From Aliirhizobium smilacinae (GTDB lineage: Bacteria > Pseudomonadota > Alphaproteobacteria > Rhizobiales > Rhizobiaceae): a DNA stretch of 64,000 bases. Under the pieces are notes generated by a model. The model saw only the letters and a program-made list of their open reading frames with translations. It made no database searches and was not told where the DNA came from. This document shows, in pieces, positions 32,772 to 41,807 of this stretch (position 1 is the stretch's first letter; each line of letters opens with the position of its first letter). Made by a program: the position numbers and the translations under genes. The DNA lies in contig NZ_VDMN01000003.1 in assembly GCF_006335145.1 (NCBI RefSeq), positions 372,001 to 436,000 on the forward strand. The letters are read 5' to 3'.

Positions 32772-33993
32772 GAACAATGCGGATAATCCGGCTGGCGCCG
32801 GTGGTCAATCTGGAGTGCGGGATGCCGTCTCTCCGCATGGTGCCGCAACCCTGCCGGCCTCTGCCGATCTGGTTATCCTCGGCGGCGGCATCATGGGCCT
32901 GTGGACGGCGGTAAAAGCCGAGCGGCTCGGCATCCGCACGGTGCTCGTCGATTCCGGGCGACTTGGGCGCGGCACGAGCGGCGGCCTGCTCGGCGCGCTG
33001 ATGCCGCATATGCCGGACAAGTGGAACGACAAGAAACAGTTCCAGTTCGATGCGCTGCTTTCACTGGAAGACGAAGTGGCGCAGATCGAGGCGGAAACCG
33101 GGCTTTCCTGCGGTTACCGCCGCACCGGTCGGTTGATCCCGTTGCCGAAATCGCATCTGCGGGCAATCGCCTTCCGCCATTCCGAGGACGCAGCGACCCA
33201 CTGGGATCATGGCGGGCGACGGTTCCATTGGCATGTGGCCGATCAGACGCCACATTCCGGCTGGCCGGATGCGCCGTTCTGCGAGGCAGGCATCGTGCAT
33301 GACACGTTTGCGGCCAGGGTTTCTCCACGCAAACTCACCGAGGCGCTTGCCGCCAGCCTGCATGCCGGCCGTCATGTCACAGTGGTCGAAGGACTTGCCG
33401 CCTCGAAAATCGATGCCAAGTCGAGCAGGGTTTTGTTCGCTGACGGAACAAGCATCGCTTTTGGTTCCTGCATTGTGGCAGCCGGTCATCATGCCTTCCC
33501 GTTGATCGAGGCATTGTCGGCTCCGCTGCCGCAACCGATCGGTCAGCCGGTCAAGGGACAGGCGGCGCTGCTGAGGGCAGGGGCGGATCCCGATCTGCCG
33601 CTTCTTTACCTCAACGGTCTCTATCTCGTGCCGCACGACAATGGTGACGTCGCACTCGGCAGCACCAGCGAAGAGACGTTCGACGAGCCCTTTTCCACCG
33701 ATCATCAACTTGAAGATCTTGTCGAAAGAGCAAGGGCGCTCGTACCGTCGCTTCGCAATGCTCCGGTTGTAGAGCGCTGGGCGGGGTTGCGCCCCAAGGC
33801 GATCGACCGGGATCCGATGGTCGGGCCGCATCCAGGCCACGCAAACGTGATTGCGCTGACCGGCGGCTTCAAGGTGAGCTTCGGGGTAGCGCATCTGCTT
33901 GCCGAGGCGGCACTCGATGCCGTTTCCGGTCGAATAATGCCGGTGCCTGCAGCATTCCTGCTGGAAAACCATCTTTCCGTCGCTGCGCGTTAA
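32770..33993 (+). CDS. FAD-dependent oxidoreductase, DAO family
   Basis: The 407-residue protein carries an FAD dinucleotide-binding motif (LVILGGGIMGLWTAVKAERLG) and DAO-family motifs including GRGTSGGLLGAL and the C-terminal GLRPKAIDRDPMVGP, GGFKVSFGVAHL. Bifunctional MnmC proteins join an MnmD domain to a DAO-type FAD domain that removes a carboxymethyl group; this gene, divergent from mnmD, may be that half as a separate protein. It may instead be a glycine/amino-acid oxidase. The N-terminal 30 residues before the motif are unusual, so the true start may lie downstream. Confidence 0.75.
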   Translation: MNNADNPAGAGGQSGVRDAVSPHGAATLPASADLVILGGGIMGLWTAVKAERLGIRTVLVDSGRLGRGTSGGLLGALMPHMPDKWNDKKQFQFDALLSLEDEVAQIEAETGLSCGYRRTGRLIPLPKSHLRAIAFRHSEDAATHWDHGGRRFHWHVADQTPHSGWPDAPFCEAGIVHDTFAARVSPRKLTEALAASLHAGRHVTVVEGLAASKIDAKSSRVLFADGTSIAFGSCIVAAGHHAFPLIEALSAPLPQPIGQPVKGQAALLRAGADPDLPLLYLNGLYLVPHDNGDVALGSTSEETFDEPFSTDHQLEDLVERARALVPSLRNAPVVERWAGLRPKAIDRDPMVGPHPGHANVIALTGGFKVSFGVAHLLAEAALDAVSGRIMPVPAAFLLENHLSVAAR

Positions 33994-34119
33994 ACGCGAA
34001 TCTTCTTCATCTTCGTCGTCAATCTGTCACGCAAATCACTTAGGTCCCTGATCACGGACTGAATAAGCAAATGCGTAATTAAACAGGGCGTTTGACAGGG
34101 ATGCACGAGAAGGTGACGC

Positions 34120-34827
34120 ATGCGCTATGCCATATATTTCACTCCGCCTGCCCATGACCCGCTGACGCTCGCCGCGTCGCAGTGGCTTGGTCGCAACGCA
34201 TTTTCGGGAGATGCGGTCGAGCTTCCCCCCATTCGCGGTGTCGGCCTGCACGAAATTTCCTTCCATACGGCAATTCCGCGTCGAAGCGGCTTTCACGCCG
34301 CGTTGAAGGCGCCGTTCCGGCTTTCGCCCGATATCAACGAGTCGATGCTGCTGCGGCACCTGATGCGTTTCGCGGGCTCGCATGAGCCGTTCCAGCTGCC
34401 ACCACTTGAGGTGGCAAGGCTCGGTAATTTCTTCGGTCTTGTTCCGGCAATACCCTGCGAACAGATGCGCCTGTTTGCCTGCGCCGTCGTGCAGGAATTC
34501 GACGTGTTTCGCGCGCCACTGTCGGATGCGGAATTCGAGCGTAGCGATCCCGGCGACCTGTCGGCGCCGCAATTTGCCAATCTTTATCGTTGGGGCCATC
34601 CTTACGTGATGGATGAGTTCCGTTTCCACATGGCGCTGACAGGCCCTCTTCTGCCGCGCGACAGCAGCTTCATCGAACCGGCCTTGAGGGACTATTTCGC
34701 GCCCTATCTGACAAAACCTGTCGATATCTCCAATATTGCGCTGTTTGTCGAAGAGGAACCGGGGGCCCCGCTGCAGGTTCATTCGCTACATCCGATGGGG
34801 CGCGTCGCGGCCCGAAAAATAGCCTGA
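34120..34827 (+). CDS. DUF1045 protein, 2H phosphoesterase-like
   Basis: The 235-residue protein shows two histidine motifs of the 2H phosphoesterase type, one in GFHAALKAPFRL and one in FRFHMALTGPLLP, with MRYAIYFTPPAHDPLT at the N-terminus typical of DUF1045. Members are often near phosphonate genes, and some are placed beside purine-degradation genes, as here. The activity is probably a cyclic phosphodiesterase but is not established. It sits 77 bases upstream of puuE on the same strand and may be the first gene of the urate operon. Confidence 0.8.
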   Translation: MRYAIYFTPPAHDPLTLAASQWLGRNAFSGDAVELPPIRGVGLHEISFHTAIPRRSGFHAALKAPFRLSPDINESMLLRHLMRFAGSHEPFQLPPLEVARLGNFFGLVPAIPCEQMRLFACAVVQEFDVFRAPLSDAEFERSDPGDLSAPQFANLYRWGHPYVMDEFRFHMALTGPLLPRDSSFIEPALRDYFAPYLTKPVDISNIALFVEEEPGAPLQVHSLHPMGRVAARKIA

Positions 34828-34904
34828 GGCAAAACGTCAGATCTTCCATCTCGACAGCGGCGGAAGCGGTGCGCTACCGTCGTGTCAAAATCAGAGGTGG
34901 AATG

Positions 34905-35849
34905 ATGCCAATAAACATAAAAGACTATCCGCGCGAACTCGTTGGTTACGGTCGCAACCCGCCTGATCCGAAGTGGCCGAGCGGTGCCAATATCGCCGTG
35001 CAATTCGTCATCAATTACGAAGAGGGCGGTGAGAGTTCTATTCTCGATGGCGATGCTGCTTCGGAAAACCTGCTGTCGGAAATCGTCGGTGCGGCGCCTT
35101 GGCCCGGCCAGCGCAATCTCAACATGGAATCGATCTACGAATACGGTTCGCGCGCCGGATTCTGGCGGCTGTGGCGATTGTTTACCGAACTCAAGATGCA
35201 ATGCACCGTCTACGGCGTGACACTTGCCATGGCGCGCAACCCGGAAGCGGTTGCCGCGATGAAAGAGGCCGGCTGGGAGATCGCCAGCCACGGATACCGC
35301 TGGCTGGAATACAAGGATTTTCCGATCGACAAGGAGCGTGAGCATATTCTGGAAGCGGTGCGGCTGCATACGGAACTCGTCGGCGAGCGGCCCTATGGCA
35401 TGTATCAGGGCAAACCCTCGGACAATACGCTGAAGCTGGTGATGGAAGAGGGCGGGTTCCTCTATTCCTCCGACAGCTACGCCGACGATCTGCCCTTTTG
35501 GGTGCCAGGACTGGACGACAAACCTTTCCTGATCATCCCCTATACGCTCGAGACCAACGACATGCGGTTTGCGACGCCGCAGGGGTTCAACTCCGGCGAC
35601 CAGTTCTTCGCCTATCTCAAGGATGCGTTCGATACGCTCTATCGCGAGGGCGAGGAAGGTAGTCCGAAGATGCTGTCGGTCGGACTGCATTGCCGGCTCG
35701 TGGGCCGGCCCGGTCGTGTCGCTGCGCTGCGCCGGTTCATGGAGTATGTGCTGTCTCACGACAAGGTCTGGGTGCCGCAGCGGATCGAGATCGCAAAACA
35801 CTGGCACGAGCATAACAGGCCGACCAACTGGCCAACGGGTGCCGCATGA
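34905..35849 (+). CDS. puuE: allantoinase PuuE (polysaccharide deacetylase family)
   Basis: The 314-residue enzyme opens S-allantoin to allantoate in the cytosol. It is a carbohydrate-esterase-4-like protein: EIASHGYRWLEYKDF contains the conserved histidine of the family, GMYQGKPSDNTLKL and FLYSSDSYADDLPFW follow, and LGL-type catalytic positions appear at LSVGLHCRLVGRPGR. GAGGTGGA seven bases upstream favours the second ATG of the pair at 34902/34905. The stop codon overlaps uraD by four bases, which couples the last two reactions. Confidence 0.93.
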   Translation: MPINIKDYPRELVGYGRNPPDPKWPSGANIAVQFVINYEEGGESSILDGDAASENLLSEIVGAAPWPGQRNLNMESIYEYGSRAGFWRLWRLFTELKMQCTVYGVTLAMARNPEAVAAMKEAGWEIASHGYRWLEYKDFPIDKEREHILEAVRLHTELVGERPYGMYQGKPSDNTLKLVMEEGGFLYSSDSYADDLPFWVPGLDDKPFLIIPYTLETNDMRFATPQGFNSGDQFFAYLKDAFDTLYREGEEGSPKMLSVGLHCRLVGRPGRVAALRRFMEYVLSHDKVWVPQRIEIAKHWHEHNRPTNWPTGAA

Positions 35850-36343
35850 CCGCCAGACAGGATTTCATCGCGGCCTTCGGCGGCGTGTTCGAACATTCGC
35901 CCTTCATCACAGAGCGTGCCTATGACGCCGGTCTGATCTTCGTGCCGCTGACGGCCAAGGGCGTACATGCAGCAATGGTATCGGAGTTTCGCAAGGCCGG
36001 TCACGACGAGCGGCTTGGCGTGCTGCGGGCTCACCCCGATCTCGCCGGGAAGCTGGCGATTGCGGGGGATCTCACGGAAGATAGCAGACAAGAACAGGCC
36101 GGTGCCGGCCTCGACCGTCTGAGCGCCGACGAACACTTACGCTTCACGGCGCTGAATGCCGACTACACGACGAAATTCGGCTTTCCGTTCATTATTGCGG
36201 TCAAGGGGTTGAACAGGGACGACATTCTTTCGGCTTTCGAGACGCGCATCAGCAACAGCGCAGAGCAGGAGTTTTCGACTGCCTGTGCGCAGGTGGAGCG
36301 GATTGCGCTTCTACGATTGCAGGTGCTTCTGCCGGAAGGGTGA
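35846..36343 (+). CDS. uraD: 2-oxo-4-hydroxy-4-carboxy-5-ureidoimidazoline decarboxylase
   Basis: The 165-residue enzyme catalyses the last step of the urate to S-allantoin conversion by decarboxylating OHCU. Family motifs are FGGVFEHSPFITERAY (catalytic His region), LRAHPDLAGKLA with the conserved HPDL, and the C-terminal YTTKFGFPFIIAVKG. It is helical and cytosolic. It overlaps puuE by four bases; downstream the operon is interrupted by the mntA-hepT pair after a 63-base gap before allA continues it. Confidence 0.94.
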   Translation: MTARQDFIAAFGGVFEHSPFITERAYDAGLIFVPLTAKGVHAAMVSEFRKAGHDERLGVLRAHPDLAGKLAIAGDLTEDSRQEQAGAGLDRLSADEHLRFTALNADYTTKFGFPFIIAVKGLNRDDILSAFETRISNSAEQEFSTACAQVERIALLRLQVLLPEG

Positions 36344-36378
36344 GCGCTTGCGTGCTTTTCCCTTTTCTTCCTGTCGCC

Positions 36379-36384
36379 TATAAT
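36379..36384 (+). promoter_or_regulatory. TATAAT element in the uraD-mntA gap
   Basis: A perfect TATAAT lies 22 bases before the mntA ATG. The bases 17-18 upstream (CTTTTC region) do not match a TTGACA box, so this is only a candidate -10 element for an independent promoter of the toxin-antitoxin module. Confidence 0.35.
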
Positions 36385-36406
36385 GACTGTAACCGGAGTT
36401 TTGCAC

Positions 36407-36700
36407 ATGCGACCCTCGGAAGTGCTTGAAAAGAACCGCGAGGCGATCCGTGAAGCGACGAAGCGCTTCAACGCGGCGAACCCGCGCGTCTTCGGTTCGG
36501 TCGCGCGCGGCGAGGATGGCCCGGACAGCGACATCGACATACTCGTCGATGCTTTGCCGGGAACGACATTACTCGATCTTGGCGGGCTGCAATACGAGCT
36601 GGAGCGGATGTTCGAGGGGATCAAGGTGGATATCGTCACGTCTGGCGGACTGCCTGAACGGATCAAGGCCCACGTGCTCATCGAGGCATCGGCCATATGA
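36407..36700 (+). CDS. mntA: MntA-type nucleotidyltransferase antitoxin
   Basis: The 97-residue minimal nucleotidyltransferase has the GS-x10-D-x-D motif exactly (GSVARGEDGPDSDIDIL), preceded by a helix with EKNREAIREATKRF. In MntA-HepT systems this enzyme adds AMP to a tyrosine in HepT and so neutralises it. GGAG eight bases before the ATG at 36407 supports the start; an open frame from 36383 is less likely. It ends in a four-base overlap with hepT. It sits inside the urate-degradation transcription unit. Confidence 0.9.
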   Translation: MRPSEVLEKNREAIREATKRFNAANPRVFGSVARGEDGPDSDIDILVDALPGTTLLDLGGLQYELERMFEGIKVDIVTSGGLPERIKAHVLIEASAI

Positions 36701-37059
36701 CCAGCGATCGTCTAGCAGCTTATCTCGACCAGATGCACGCGGCTGCCCTGCAGGCTCGCGCTTTTGCAGACGGTATGACCCTCGAGCAATTTGTTGCGGA
36801 CACGCGAACGCAAATGGCAGTCGGCATGGCATTGGTACTGATCGGAGAAAGCGCTACGCGGATCATGGCTGGATATCCGGATTTTCCGAATGAGCATCCA
36901 GAGATACCATGGGTGAAAATGAAGGGAATGCGCAATTTCGTTGTTCATGACTACTATGAACTGGAGTTGCCGGTGGTACTGACGACTGTACAGACATCGA
37001 TACCCGATCTTCTTTTTCATCTCGAGAGCCTCCGCAACCTACATTCCCAAGGCGAATGA
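36697..37059 (+). CDS. hepT: HepT-type HEPN RNase toxin
   Basis: The 120-residue all-helical protein contains the HEPN active-site motif R-x4-H-x-Y (RNFVVHDYYE) in the C-terminal half, following VGMALVLIGESATRIM and WVKMKGM. HepT is an RNase that MntA silences by AMP addition on the motif tyrosine. Both genes overlap their neighbours by four bases, mntA upstream and allA downstream, so translation of the set is coupled. The catalytic motif is intact, so the toxin is probably active. Confidence 0.9.
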   Translation: MTSDRLAAYLDQMHAAALQARAFADGMTLEQFVADTRTQMAVGMALVLIGESATRIMAGYPDFPNEHPEIPWVKMKGMRNFVVHDYYELELPVVLTTVQTSIPDLLFHLESLRNLHSQGE

Positions 37060-37562
37060 TCTTGAATGAAGTTCTGAAAATCCTCCCGCTCACCAAATCC
37101 GCCTTCGCGCCCTACGGCGATGTGATAGAGGCCGATCCGTCAACGATGCGGCTGATCAACAACGGTACGACAGAGCGATACCATGGGCTGGCGGAGCCGA
37201 TCGTTGTCGGCGCACCCGAGCGGCTGATCTTCAATATCTTTCGCGGCCAGCCCCGGCAGTTTCCTTACGAGGTCGGCATGATGGAAAGGCACCCTTATGG
37301 CAGCCAGAGTTTCGTACCTTTGTCCGGCAGGCCGTTTCTCGTCGGCGTGTCGGATGACGAGGGCGGAAAGCCGGGGCGGCCGAAGATATTTCTGGCGGCG
37401 GCGCATCAGGGCGTGAACTATTTCGCCAAGACCTGGCACCATCCGTTGATGGTGCTCGGCGATGTCAGCGATTTCCTCGTCGTCGATCGCGACAATACCG
37501 CTGCCAATCTTGAAGAGTTCTTTTTCGACACGCCCTACCAGATTTCGGAGCCAACTGCATGA
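37056..37562 (+). CDS. allA: ureidoglycolate lyase AllA
   Basis: The 168-residue enzyme cleaves ureidoglycolate to glyoxylate and urea, finishing the allantoin pathway. Family segments are [54 protein letters not shown] and [10 protein letters not shown] with metal-binding histidines, and a final FLVVDRDNT. It is a cupin-like cytosolic protein. The ATG overlaps the hepT stop by four bases. The next gene, uraH, overlaps it by four bases too. Confidence 0.93.
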   Translation: MILNEVLKILPLTKSAFAPYGDVIEADPSTMRLINNGTTERYHGLAEPIVVGAPERLIFNIFRGQPRQFPYEVGMMERHPYGSQSFVPLSGRPFLVGVSDDEGGKPGRPKIFLAAAHQGVNYFAKTWHHPLMVLGDVSDFLVVDRDNTAANLEEFFFDTPYQISEPTA

Positions 37563-37915
37563 CCGGCCTCACCACCCATGTGCTCGATACGGCCACCGGC
37601 AGGCCGGCCGAGGGACTGATCATCGATCTTTACCGGATCGAGGGCGAGGCTCGGACGAAGCTCAAGTCGGTGACGACCAATGCCGATGGGCGTGTCGATG
37701 GCGGGCCGATCCTGATCGGCGAGAGTTTCGTCGCCGGCACTTATGAACTCGTCTTTCATGCAGGCGATTATCTGCGCGCCCACGGGGTCATCCTGAGCGA
37801 GCCCGCTTTCCTCGACGTCATCCCGATCCGCTTCGGCATTTCGGATGTCACGGCGCATTACCACGTGCCGCTACTGCTCTCGCCCTACGGCTATTCCACT
37901 TATCGGGGCAGCTGA
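37559..37915 (+). CDS. uraH: 5-hydroxyisourate hydrolase
   Basis: This 118-residue transthyretin-like enzyme hydrolyses 5-hydroxyisourate to OHCU. The N-terminal [20 protein letters not shown], the central segment [12 protein letters not shown] and the closing tetrapeptide YRGS are the family hallmarks; the histidine, arginine and the C-terminal YRGS form the active site. It overlaps allA by four bases and its stop overlaps the next ATG by one base, so it is the last urate gene of the operon. Confidence 0.95.
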   Translation: MTGLTTHVLDTATGRPAEGLIIDLYRIEGEARTKLKSVTTNADGRVDGGPILIGESFVAGTYELVFHAGDYLRAHGVILSEPAFLDVIPIRFGISDVTAHYHVPLLLSPYGYSTYRGS

Positions 37916-38661
37916 TGCGCTTTGCCGCGATCGCCGACATTCACGGGAACTGCGCGGCGCTCAAGGCGGTGCTCGACGATATCGCCGCACTTGGAATCCG
38001 CGACATCGTCAATCTCGGTGATTGCTTCAGCGGGCCGCTGGAAGCGGATCACACAGGCGATCTGCTGCTTTTGCTCGACTTGACGTCCGAGCGGACGGTG
38101 CGGGGCAATCATGATCGTTATCTTATCGAGATGGCGGCCGATCAGCTTGCTGCATCGGATGCGCATGCGCATCGCCAGATGTCGTCCCGGCATTTCGACT
38201 GGCTGCGCAAACTGCCTTTCAGCATGGTCTGGCGCGAGGAGGTTTTTCTCTGCCACGCGACGCCGCAAGACGACAATGTCTACTGGTTGGAAACGGTTTC
38301 ACCGCACGCGCATGTGACGCTGCGTCCTCAGCATGAGATCGAGGCGCTGGCGCAAGGCATTGAACAGTCGCTCATTCTGTGCGGGCACAGCCATATTGCA
38401 CGGATGGTGGCGCTTTCCGACGGACGGCTGATCGTCAATCCCGGCAGCGTCGGTTGTCCTGCCTATGATGACGATGCACCGTTCTACCACAAGGTCGAGA
38501 CTGGCCACGCCATGGCTTCCTATGCGGTGATCGAAAAGACCGAAGGCGGATGGGCTGTGACCTTCCGCAACGTGGCCTACGATCATATGGCCATGTCGAG
38601 GCTTGCTGCCAAGAACGGTCGGCCTGAATGGGCCAGTGCACTTGCGACGGGGCGGGTTTAA
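37915..38661 (+). CDS. calcineurin-like metallophosphoesterase (YfcE/MPE type)
   Basis: The 248-residue protein has the binuclear metallophosphoesterase motifs in order: ADIHGNCAALKAVLDD, NLGDCFSGP, VRGNHDRY, and CGHSHIARM. Cytosolic members cleave phosphodiesters or nucleotides. Its ATG overlaps the uraH stop codon by one base, so it is translationally coupled to the urate operon, but a link to purine breakdown is only inferred from position. It has no signal peptide. Confidence 0.85.
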   Translation: MRFAAIADIHGNCAALKAVLDDIAALGIRDIVNLGDCFSGPLEADHTGDLLLLLDLTSERTVRGNHDRYLIEMAADQLAASDAHAHRQMSSRHFDWLRKLPFSMVWREEVFLCHATPQDDNVYWLETVSPHAHVTLRPQHEIEALAQGIEQSLILCGHSHIARMVALSDGRLIVNPGSVGCPAYDDDAPFYHKVETGHAMASYAVIEKTEGGWAVTFRNVAYDHMAMSRLAAKNGRPEWASALATGRV

Positions 38662-38752
38662 AGTTCGGACAACCTGAGTTCGGATATATCTAGAAACCAT
38701 TCGGCAAGGCTTATTCCGGATACTCCTCTCCGATTCGACAGGAGATGGTTCC

Positions 38753-39517
38753 ATGGCTCAGGTACGGAAAAAAACGGGCACCCGAGGCAAGGGTGGCAGG
38801 CGCGCATCGGCACGCTCGGGATCTTCGTTCCTGCCTTGGGTCGCAGCACTCGTGGTGATCGGTGGGGGCATCGCTCTCTATGACAATTTTGCGCCTGCCC
38901 GGAAATTCGTCGCCAGCCTGACGGCCGATAGGCCAGTTCACACGGCACCCCGTGAGGAGCCGCGCGAAAAGGTCGTCGCCGCCAAACCTCCATCGGCTCC
39001 GTCCCATCGCGGGATCACGCCTGTCCCGCCGCGTCCGGTTGGGCCGCCGGACCAGACACAGACAGCCGCCATCATTCCGCCGGCCCCCGTCGGCAAACCG
39101 GGCCTGGAGATAGCCTCCCTGCCTTCAGCGGCTCCGAAATCGGGCGAAAACCTTGCCGGCGATTATCAGGGCAAGTTTTTCCTTTGCGGCACGGCCAAGC
39201 AGGACGATTGCGTGGTGACCGCCGATCGCTTCGTTTTCCATGGCCAGAAAATCCGCCTCGTCGGCGTCGAGGTGCCGGATATCAAGAAACCGCGTTGCGA
39301 GGCAGAGCGGATCAAGGCCAGCGATGCGAAACTGCGCGTGCGCGCCTTCCTTGATTCCGGCCCGTTCGAACTCGTTACCTGGCAAGGCAACAATTCGGCC
39401 GTCGATGGGCACCAGTTGCGTGACGTAACGCGCAACGGCCGGTCGCTTGCCGACGTGCTGGTCAACGAGGGTCTCGCCAAACGTCCCGGTTCAGCAAAAA
39501 GCGGCTGGTGCGGCTGA
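38753..39517 (+). CDS. membrane-anchored staphylococcal nuclease-like (TNase) protein
   Basis: The 254-residue protein has a basic N-terminus (KKTGTRGKGGRRASARSG), one membrane helix near residues 27-44 and a proline-rich periplasmic linker. The C-terminal 100 residues resemble an SNase domain: HGQKIRLVGVEVPDIKKPRCEAERIK contains the usual Arg and the cysteine-bearing loop, followed by FELVTWQGNNSAVDG. The third catalytic arginine is not clearly placed and the domain is short, so nuclease activity is uncertain. It is not in the urate operon. Confidence 0.65.
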   Translation: MAQVRKKTGTRGKGGRRASARSGSSFLPWVAALVVIGGGIALYDNFAPARKFVASLTADRPVHTAPREEPREKVVAAKPPSAPSHRGITPVPPRPVGPPDQTQTAAIIPPAPVGKPGLEIASLPSAAPKSGENLAGDYQGKFFLCGTAKQDDCVVTADRFVFHGQKIRLVGVEVPDIKKPRCEAERIKASDAKLRVRAFLDSGPFELVTWQGNNSAVDGHQLRDVTRNGRSLADVLVNEGLAKRPGSAKSGWCG

Positions 39518-39538
39518 CGAGGTTCAGCACAGCCGAAT

Positions 39539-40474
39539 TCAGCGATTGCGGAAGACGGTGCAGGAAACGCCAGCGGTCTTGATGGCGGAGCATAGGTTCG
39601 TCGCCTCCTGACGCGTCTCGCGTCCGATCCGTGCGGCATAACGCGGACGGTTTCCGAAATTGCCGCCACGTTGCCTGACGACGAGGGCACGCTCCTCATT
39701 CAGCGGCGCCGGCAATCCCAGGATTGCACGGGCGAACAGCCGATCCACCACGGCAGGGCGATAGTGGGCTGCCAATTGAACACCCCAGGGAGCCCAGTCG
39801 GCAGAACCGGCCAGGACAGGCTCGTTCATCCGGCGTGTGTCCGCCAGCGTCGTACAGGCGTCCTGAAAGGGCAGGGCCTCGTCCAGAGCGGGTGCCGCAA
39901 TTTCGGGCGGGGCATCGCGCCAGGTCTCGATCAGCGCGCCGGTGATGGCGAAGACATAGTCGCGTGTTTCGATCGGCAGCTTTTCGGTCGAGAGGAAGCG
40001 TGCAAACCCGTTCTCGCCCGCATTATAGGCTGCTGCGGCAAAGCCCAGATTGCCGAAACGGATGCTCAGTTCCTTCAGGTAGGCGGCAGATGCATCCAGC
40101 GCGTCGAGGACATGGAAACTGTTGCCAAGTCCGCGCATCCTGGCCGTCGAAGGCATGAACTGCGCTATGCCCTCGGCGCCCTTGTGGCTCACGGCTTCGG
40201 GGCGAAACAGGCTTTCGCGCCAGATCAGGCGGGCCAAAAAAGCCGGTGGGATGGCGTGTTTGTTTGCTGATAATTCGATCGCGCGGCAGAGGTCGGCGTT
40301 GAAGAAGTTTTTGCGGATGCAGATCGGCTGGCCGTCAGCAGATCTCTCGTAGAGGCAGGCGTTTTCCTCACGCTTGTCGACGGCCGCGACTGTTTCAGAC
40401 GCCAGGGCTGTTCCACCGAAAAGCAGCGAGGCACCGAGTGCCGCCGCTGTTAAAGACCATCCAGAGCCGCTCAT
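39539..40474 (-). CDS. lytic transglycosylase (SLT domain)
   Basis: The 311-residue exported protein has a signal peptide (LTAAALGASLLFGGTALAS) and then a lytic transglycosylase domain, with LARLIWRESLFRPEAVSHKG carrying the catalytic glutamate, GAEGIAQFMPSTA and AAYNAGENGF. It cleaves peptidoglycan glycan strands in the periplasm. The C-terminal 70 residues carry a SPOR-like repeat (ATNLCSAIKTAGVSCTVFRN). The start at MSGSGWSL is favoured by GGCGGA; the frame is open further upstream. It converges with the SNase-like gene. Confidence 0.85.
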   Translation of the reverse strand: MSGSGWSLTAAALGASLLFGGTALASETVAAVDKREENACLYERSADGQPICIRKNFFNADLCRAIELSANKHAIPPAFLARLIWRESLFRPEAVSHKGAEGIAQFMPSTARMRGLGNSFHVLDALDASAAYLKELSIRFGNLGFAAAAYNAGENGFARFLSTEKLPIETRDYVFAITGALIETWRDAPPEIAAPALDEALPFQDACTTLADTRRMNEPVLAGSADWAPWGVQLAAHYRPAVVDRLFARAILGLPAPLNEERALVVRQRGGNFGNRPRYAARIGRETRQEATNLCSAIKTAGVSCTVFRNR

Positions 40475-40529
40475 TCCGCCCCACTCCCTTGAGCGGAGCA
40501 TCGTAACCGGCTTTGGATCTTATCCCAAC

Positions 40530-41675
40530 TTAGAAGGGTGAGGAGGCGATGATGTTCTTGCCGCAATCGGCAATATCGCGCTTGCCGCAGAGCGCCATGG
40601 TGATGTCCATCTCCTTGCGGATGATTTCCAGCGCCGTTGTTACGCCCGGCTTGCCCATGGCGCCGAGGCCGTAGAGGAACGGGCGGCCGATATAGGTGCC
40701 CTTGGCGCCCAGTGCCACCGCTTTCAGCACATCCTGACCGGACCGGATGCCTCCGTCGAAATGCACTTCCAGCCGATCGCCGACCGCATCGACGATCTTC
40801 GGCAGCATCGAGATCGAGGAGGGGGCGCCGTCGAGCTGGCGGCCACCGTGATTGGAGACGATCAGTGCATCGGCACCGGTATCGGCGGCTGCGCGGGCAT
40901 CTTCCTCGTCGAGGATGCCCTTGATGATCAGCTTGCCGCCCCAGAGATCCTTGATCCAGCGGATATCGTCCCAGGAAAGTTGCGGATCGAACTGTTCGGC
41001 CGTCCAGGCAGACAGCGAAGAGAGGTCGGAAACGTTGCTGGCATGTCCGACGATATTGCCGAAACCGCGGCGCTTGGTCTGCAGCATGTCCAGGCACCAG
41101 AAAGGTTTCGTCGCCAGCTGGAAGGCGCTGTTCAGCGTCCATTTCGGCGGGGCGGAGAGGCCATTGCGCAGGTCCTTGTGGCGCTGGCCCAAAATCTGCA
41201 GATCGGCGGTCACGACGAGGGCGCCGCAGCCGGCGGCCTTGGCGCGGCCGATCAGCCGTTCGATAAAGCCGCGATCCTTCATCACGTAAAGCTGAAACCA
41301 GAAAGGCTTGCTGGTGACCGACTTCACATCCTCGATCGAGCATATGCTCATGGTCGAGAGCGTGAAAGGCACGCCGAATTCTTCCGCCGCCTTTGCCGCC
41401 AGCATCTCGCCGTCAGCATGCTGCATGCCGGTCAGACCGGTCGGCGCGAGTGCTACCGGCATCGAGACATTCTGGCCGACCATGGTCGTCGCAAGCGATC
41501 GGTTGGTCATGTCGACCAACACCCGCTGGCGCAGCTTGATCTTCGAAAAATCGTCCTCGTTGGCGCGGTAGGTGCCTTCGGTCCAGGCGCCGCTATCGGC
41601 ATAATCGAAGAACATCTTTGGTACCCGACGACGGGCCTTGGTCTTCAGATCGGCGATTGTAAGCGGCTTGGACAT
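40530..41675 (-). CDS. lldD: FMN-dependent L-lactate dehydrogenase / alpha-hydroxyacid oxidase
   Basis: The 381-residue flavoenzyme has the FMN-dependent alpha-hydroxyacid dehydrogenase fold: FFDYADSGAWTEGTYRANE at the N-terminus, ALAPTGLTGMQHADGE, the catalytic-histidine motif ALIVSNHGGRQLDGAP, and DGGIRSGQDVLKAVALGA. It oxidises L-lactate (or a related hydroxyacid) and passes electrons to the respiratory chain; the length matches LldD. It is monocistronic here, with a 130-base promoter region before it. Confidence 0.9.
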   Translation of the reverse strand: MSKPLTIADLKTKARRRVPKMFFDYADSGAWTEGTYRANEDDFSKIKLRQRVLVDMTNRSLATTMVGQNVSMPVALAPTGLTGMQHADGEMLAAKAAEEFGVPFTLSTMSICSIEDVKSVTSKPFWFQLYVMKDRGFIERLIGRAKAAGCGALVVTADLQILGQRHKDLRNGLSAPPKWTLNSAFQLATKPFWCLDMLQTKRRGFGNIVGHASNVSDLSSLSAWTAEQFDPQLSWDDIRWIKDLWGGKLIIKGILDEEDARAAADTGADALIVSNHGGRQLDGAPSSISMLPKIVDAVGDRLEVHFDGGIRSGQDVLKAVALGAKGTYIGRPFLYGLGAMGKPGVTTALEIIRKEMDITMALCGKRDIADCGKNIIASSPF

Positions 41676-41807
41676 TCCTGGGTCTCCCTCCCTAACGTGG
41701 TGTCAGAGAGGTAGCACACGGAGGAAACGAAGGAAGTCGAATTCGATGTGGTGACAACATTTTATGATGTCGTACCGGCTGCCTAACCTGCCAAAGCCGA
41801 TACTTTT

